In this document: positions 14,397 to 17,948 of the stretch, in pieces
How the letters are laid out: the number at the start of each line of letters is the position of its first letter
Position numbering within the stretch: position 1 is the stretch's first letter
NCBI GenBank assembly: GCA_964360445.1
Contig: CAYHWE010000020.1
Location: 1 to 17,948 of the forward strand
Source of the DNA: CAYHWE01 sp964360445
GTDB lineage: Bacteria > Patescibacteriota > Patescibacteriia > Patescibacteriales > JAKAJF01
Length of the DNA: 17,948 bases
Direction of reading: 5' to 3'
Translations under genes and position numbers: made by a program
Notes under the pieces: model-generated
What the model was told of the DNA's origin: nothing
The model's database searches: none
Seen by the model: only the letters and a program-made list of their open reading frames with translations

Positions 14397-15797
14397 CTAT
14401 TTCTCATAAACCTTCACGCTCCCTCCGAAACTGGTCCATTGATCTTTGCCGCAAGTACCTATCGCGGTTCCACCATTGCACCATCCCCAATTATCCTTTA
14501 TCTGCACTTTCGGCTGTATTGAACAATAATTGCTGCCATCTGTATCGCTGCTGCAAGTTATATTGCCTAAACCGGAAGCGTTTTTTGCTTTCAAATCCCA
14601 ATAGTCATACAAATGGTAAAGCGAATGCGGATTATCAGCGCTTTGCCTGTCGCTCATTTCCACTCCGGAAACGGTTGTTTTTTCATTATCCCCCCAATCA
14701 ACAGCATACATGACTAACGGCAATTGCTGGCTGTCAACCGTTGAATTAAAGGTCAGATTTACAAAACCGGTTTTAGTGATTGATGATGCTGTTGTTGAGC
14801 TTGCTACTTTGATGTTGGTCACTTTCGGAGCAATCGCGCAATAATCTGCCGGATAAGAACCCCTTGTTCCGGAACTGCATAAACTTGTCGGCGGGCCCCA
14901 GATATACGAATCGCTTTTTACGTATCTAGTCTGACTGGAGTCCCAATACCAATCACCATAACTCTGGCCAAAAAGCCTGCTGACCAAAGAATTAGCCGAA
15001 AAAATATTGTTGGTCACAGGGAAAGAATCGCAAGTCTCTCCGCTCGGACAGGCAAATGATGATCCGCTGATAGCGGAGCCGAAACAAACCGTTCGCGAAG
15101 AACTGCATAGCCCCACAGCCGGAGAAACACTTAAACCTGTCAAAGGTATAAAATTATAAGGACTACCGCCATTGATTGAATTTGCATAATCACCGGATGA
15201 GACGTAACTCCTGATAAAAATCGGCTGGATGCTTGTATCAGAATCTGATTCCTCGCCGTCCCATTCATAAGGATTATTTGAAGGAGATGGCTGAACAGCG
15301 CCGCCAAAAGGAGCATATCCTGCCTCATATGTATATTTCAAACTTGGCACCTCATAGCTTGAGCCCTCATAAACTTTTCCTGCCCAAAATTTATTTTTAC
15401 CGATAGAAGTTACAACCTGGACAAATTTATTGCAATAACCTATATAATCATCATAGATATTTCCGGTTGTTGAATCATAAAATTTTACACCTGATTCGGC
15501 CGGGATTGTAACACTGCCTGGAGAAACGCTGTATGTTGTTTCTGACAACAAACTGCCATCATAATCATACCATCCATAGCTGGTGTCGGAAGAATCAACT
15601 GCATATTGCGTGCCGCTTGCCGAACAGCTTGGATAATAATCATCGCTAGGATCATCGCCTATGCCAAATAATCCGCTACCGCAACCCTGCCCATACCCTG
15701 ATGTTGTATTATAATACCCAGCCGGACAAGGGTCAGTACTTGGAGTGCTCACATCACAAGTCTGCACCTTATCTCCGGAAGAAGTTATTTTCCTTTT
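14397..15797 (-). CDS. C-terminal part of the giant cysteine-rich surface protein, separated by an in-frame TAA
   Basis: This stretch continues the frame of the upstream ORF directly after a single TAA: ten codons (KRKITSSGDK) lead into a GTG at 15767 and then 455 more residues. It is rich in Cys, Ser, Gly and Tyr, has no membrane segment, and includes YIGYCNKFVQVV, a block APFGGA near 152 and a probable PKD-type beta-sandwich at about 314-424 (VDWGD at 356-360, YHLYDY at 384-389), counting from the GTG. TSYGWY occurs here (62-67) and in the upstream part, supporting one original protein. No Shine-Dalgarno precedes the GTG. Without readthrough this part lacks a signal peptide and would not be exported, so it may be a dead 3' half. 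Confidence 0.7.
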   Translation of the reverse strand, partial: KRKITSSGDKVQTCDVSTPSTDPCPAGYYNTTSGYGQGCGSGLFGIGDDPSDDYYPSCSASGTQYAVDSSDTSYGWYDYDGSLLSETTYSVSPGSVTIPAESGVKFYDSTTGNIYDDYIGYCNKFVQVVTSIGKNKFWAGKVYEGSSYEVPSLKYTYEAGYAPFGGAVQPSPSNNPYEWDGEESDSDTSIQPIFIRSYVSSGDYANSINGGSPYNFIPLTGLSVSPAVGLCSSSRTVCFGSAISGSSFACPSGETCDSFPVTNNIFSANSLVSRLFGQSYGDWYWDSSQTRYVKSDSYIWGPPTSLCSSGTRGSYPADYCAIAPKVTNIKVASSTTASSITKTGFVNLTFNSTVDSQQLPLVMYAVDWGDNEKTTVSGVEMSDRQSADNPHSLYHLYDYWDLKAKNASGLGNITCSSDTDGSNYCSIQPKVQIKDNWGWCNGGTAIGTCGKDQWTSFGGSVKVYEK

Positions 15798-17948
15798 TTA
15801 CACCGGCCTGAATTGCACTGCCTCAGCGCAATAATACAGAGGAAATCTATCGCTATACCCCGCTCCCTCTTCAATCCCATCTCCTTTAACTTTATCAACC
15901 GGCCACCACAACAGGCAGGCGTTCGGGTCTCCTGGGGCGCGGTCGTATTCCAGACAATATCCATACCAGCCTTTTTGGTATTTGCCGGAATCATCATAAT
16001 ATTCGCACGACAATGAATCGCTTTCCGGATAAAGCCGGCAGGTCTGCGGAGCATACCAGGAACTTCTTGTTTCCGCGGCAGGCCTTAATTTTATGTTGTC
16101 AAAATAATAATTGCCCGTTATTCCGCTTCCTGACGCTTTCAGGGTTATCTTAGCCAAAGAACTGTTAGCTGTAAATTTTGCCAAAGTAAACGCCCATTTA
16201 TTGCCGCCGCCTAAAAACGCTAATTTTTCTCCATTCACTAAAATCTGAGCCTCGCCTGATTTCAGGTTTTCCGTATCGATATAAGCGGTTAAAACATATT
16301 CTGATCCGTTTACGACTTCTATCCCTTCCGAAACCGCCTGATAAGAAGCGCCCATCTTCAAGAAGCTCTTTCCTTCCGGAGCATCATCTATACCCTCTGT
16401 CTGCGCGCCGATAGGATTGTTTATCACCTTCATCATGCTCTCATCCCAGTCCGCTTCCGCTCCGCTTGGACCCAGGACCGTCCATCCGGTCGGGAAATAA
16501 TTATCGCCGTAATATTCGAACCCGCCGTTGGAAACAACAGACATTTCTCCTTTCTGTTCTATTTCTCCCAAAGGATATAATCCCTTCATCGTATTGTCGC
16601 TTATGCCCGAATAACCGACTTTATTATATCCGGACAGATTGCTGTAACTGCCGAAACCTCCAGGCAGGACAGGCTGCTGCGCCGATTTATTATTCGGATC
16701 CGAAGTGACGAAGCCGTTGCAGCTTCCATTGTCATCAACGCTATTGCATAATCCGATATCAAAGCAGACATTCTCTTCCTTGCCGTCCGCGTCTTCAACC
16801 GCGGCCATAGACCGGCAAGCAAGCCATTTGTCGCAGACTCTGTCCGGGTTAGCTTTCAATATGACATTGGAATCATTGTCGCCGCTCTTAGGGGAAATTC
16901 CCTGGCCGTCACTAACGGCCAAATCGGCGTCATAAACAAGACTGCTTGGAGACGAGCCGTTTTGAGCGCGTTCATTAAACAATACGCAACCGTCTTCAAA
17001 ATTAGCCAGGCCATTGCAGCTTGTCTTATCAAGCTTGCTGCTCAGGATATAATCGATAATCGCCTCTTTCAGCTCTATTTGCGTCGCGCTGTTCGTATTC
17101 GCAACGCTTATGTTCGCGCTTATGTCTGTTGAATCGCTGCTATTTACATAAAAACGCTTGCTGACCCTGTCGCCGATCGAAGAAACCTCAAGAGAGCTTG
17201 CGCTGGCGCCGAAACTGTTATCGCTCTTAAGTTCATACAGGCTGCCGTTGGACAAAGAGATTGTTGCCGTATTTGAACCCTCAACGGCCAAAATATATAA
17301 AGCGTTCGGTTCCAATGTGATATCCTGATCCTGGCCGCTGCCGTTCCATCCGTCAGCCGCGCCATCATCATCGACATCCTGCGAAAAATCCGCGTTAAAA
17401 ATCATATTTGTTGCCGGTTTGCTTACCGGATCAATCAGCTCAGTACAGCCGGACTCGCTTGCCGAACACATCCCCGCCCATTTGCTCGGCTGTCCAACCG
17501 CGTTGCCAGAACCGCCATAACCGACAGTTTTCAGATAAGATGTTGAGCAGGTAGTATCGCTGTTCTCGGTCTTGCAGTTTTGGCCGGAAGAACAATCGCT
17601 GTCTGACAGGCAGACATCGCCGTCGCCATATCCGTCGCTATCAGTATCGCAACGATTGACCTTTTTCTTATACCAGCCATAACTCGTCTGTCCTGTCGGC
17701 TGGCGCCATTCGCAGACCTCGTCTCCCGGATCTTTAAAATAGTTCGTTCCGTCGCCCGTTGTCCATTCTTCGCATCCGACATTATCGGAAGAACATAAAA
17801 TCGTCGAATAATTATCAGGATTATTCTTCAAATAAACATCGCTGAAAACCGCGCTGCCGTCATACTGGTATGATTCGCCCAGGCGGCTGCATCCTTTGTC
17901 GCCGGAGCTGCATTGCTTATTCTTGTCATAGACGACATATTTATATTC
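15798..17948 (-). CDS. Giant cysteine-rich secreted/surface protein (5' end outside the window)
   Basis: The frame is open from the right edge of the window, so the true start and any signal peptide lie outside; internal TTG/ATG codons near 17831 are not starts. The visible 716 codons are full of paired cysteines and short repeats like GWYGYCLEYD, pointing to an extracellular, disulfide-bonded protein. Visible parts: a DTDSDGYGDGD calcium-loop of thrombospondin-3/EF-hand type (17648-17616), a first beta-sandwich-like region (about 17405-17046) opening with NADFSQDVDDDG, and a carbohydrate-binding-module-like region (about 16532-16080) opening with NGGFEYYGDNYFPTGW and closing with YYFDNIKLRPA. 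It lies upstream of the T4SS operon on the same strand and may be its surface adhesin or a cell-cell contact factor. No catalytic motif is seen. It ends at a TAA that is probably a nonsense change. Confidence 0.75.
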   Translation of the reverse strand, partial: EYKYVVYDKNKQCSSGDKGCSRLGESYQYDGSAVFSDVYLKNNPDNYSTILCSSDNVGCEEWTTGDGTNYFKDPGDEVCEWRQPTGQTSYGWYKKKVNRCDTDSDGYGDGDVCLSDSDCSSGQNCKTENSDTTCSTSYLKTVGYGGSGNAVGQPSKWAGMCSASESGCTELIDPVSKPATNMIFNADFSQDVDDDGAADGWNGSGQDQDITLEPNALYILAVEGSNTATISLSNGSLYELKSDNSFGASASSLEVSSIGDRVSKRFYVNSSDSTDISANISVANTNSATQIELKEAIIDYILSSKLDKTSCNGLANFEDGCVLFNERAQNGSSPSSLVYDADLAVSDGQGISPKSGDNDSNVILKANPDRVCDKWLACRSMAAVEDADGKEENVCFDIGLCNSVDDNGSCNGFVTSDPNNKSAQQPVLPGGFGSYSNLSGYNKVGYSGISDNTMKGLYPLGEIEQKGEMSVVSNGGFEYYGDNYFPTGWTVLGPSGAEADWDESMMKVINNPIGAQTEGIDDAPEGKSFLKMGASYQAVSEGIEVVNGSEYVLTAYIDTENLKSGEAQILVNGEKLAFLGGGNKWAFTLAKFTANSSLAKITLKASGSGITGNYYFDNIKLRPAAETRSSWYAPQTCRLYPESDSLSCEYYDDSGKYQKGWYGYCLEYDRAPGDPNACLLWWPVDKVKGDGIEEGAGYSDRFPLYYCAEAVQFRPV

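Noticed and set aside
14397..15767. The GTG at 15767 as the start of an independent gene
   Set aside because: It has no Shine-Dalgarno or signal peptide, is in frame with the upstream ORF, and shares its composition and motifs; an interrupted single gene explains it better.
15798..15800. Stop-codon reassignment as the cause of the in-frame TAA
   Set aside because: TAA ends several intact genes here (for example ribE, VirB6-like and the 460-aa gene) at coupled junctions, so it is read as a stop; TGA also ends the TraC-like gene.
15798..17831. A TTG start at 17831 for the surface protein
   Set aside because: The frame stays open for another 39 cysteine-containing codons to the window edge, so the gene is simply cut by the window.

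Overview
The window looks like chromosomal DNA of a Candidate Phyla Radiation (Patescibacteria) bacterium, most likely of Parcubacteria type. This is a judgement from gene content and style, not from a marker gene. The grounds are very tight gene packing with 1-nt stop/start overlaps, an AT-leaning composition, short palindromic repeats lying both between and inside genes, a minimal type IV secretion (T4SS) set of PrgI, a TraC-like protein, VirB4 and VirB6, and a giant cysteine-rich surface protein beside it. TGA ends the TraC-like gene in a normal stop/start overlap, so I see no sign of TGA recoding.

Layout. Positions 1-153 hold a hairpin terminator and a promoter with an extended -10 box lying almost on the start codon. 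The only plus-strand gene is a P2-type cation (probably Ca2+) pumping ATPase at 154-2859. Everything else is on the minus strand and is best read right to left. From the right edge to 14397 runs a very large secreted, cysteine-rich, multidomain protein whose frame is broken by one in-frame TAA at 15798-15800. A 108-bp spacer follows, holding a perfect 31-bp palindrome that reads as an ORF6N-type protein fragment. From 14288 to 3782 there is one long, tightly coupled operon: small membrane protein, VirB6/TrbL-like channel protein, unknown 292-aa protein, riboflavin synthase (ribE), lumazine synthase (ribH), stand-alone riboflavin kinase, unknown 460-aa protein, PrgI-family protein, TraC-like protein, VirB4 ATPase and a VirB8-like anchored protein. 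After an AT-rich inverted repeat, comF (3660-2899) converges on the ATPase gene.

How the genes fit together. PrgI, VirB4, VirB6 and a VirB8-like protein form the inner-membrane motor and channel of a reduced T4SS. No relaxase, VirD4 coupling protein, VirB11 or outer-membrane ring is visible, so the substrate cannot be read from this window. The most unusual point is the insertion of a compact flavin module into the middle of the secretion operon: the last two steps of riboflavin synthesis plus the kinase making FMN. The genes for the earlier steps (ribBA, ribD) and the FAD-synthetase domain are absent here.

The second theme is short palindromic repeats that have landed in genes and spacers. 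One lies in frame inside the ATPase, one in frame inside the 460-aa protein, one between the convergent genes, one AT-rich repeat after the T4SS operon and one ORF6N-like palindrome before it. I found no rRNA, tRNA, CRISPR array or complete insertion sequence.
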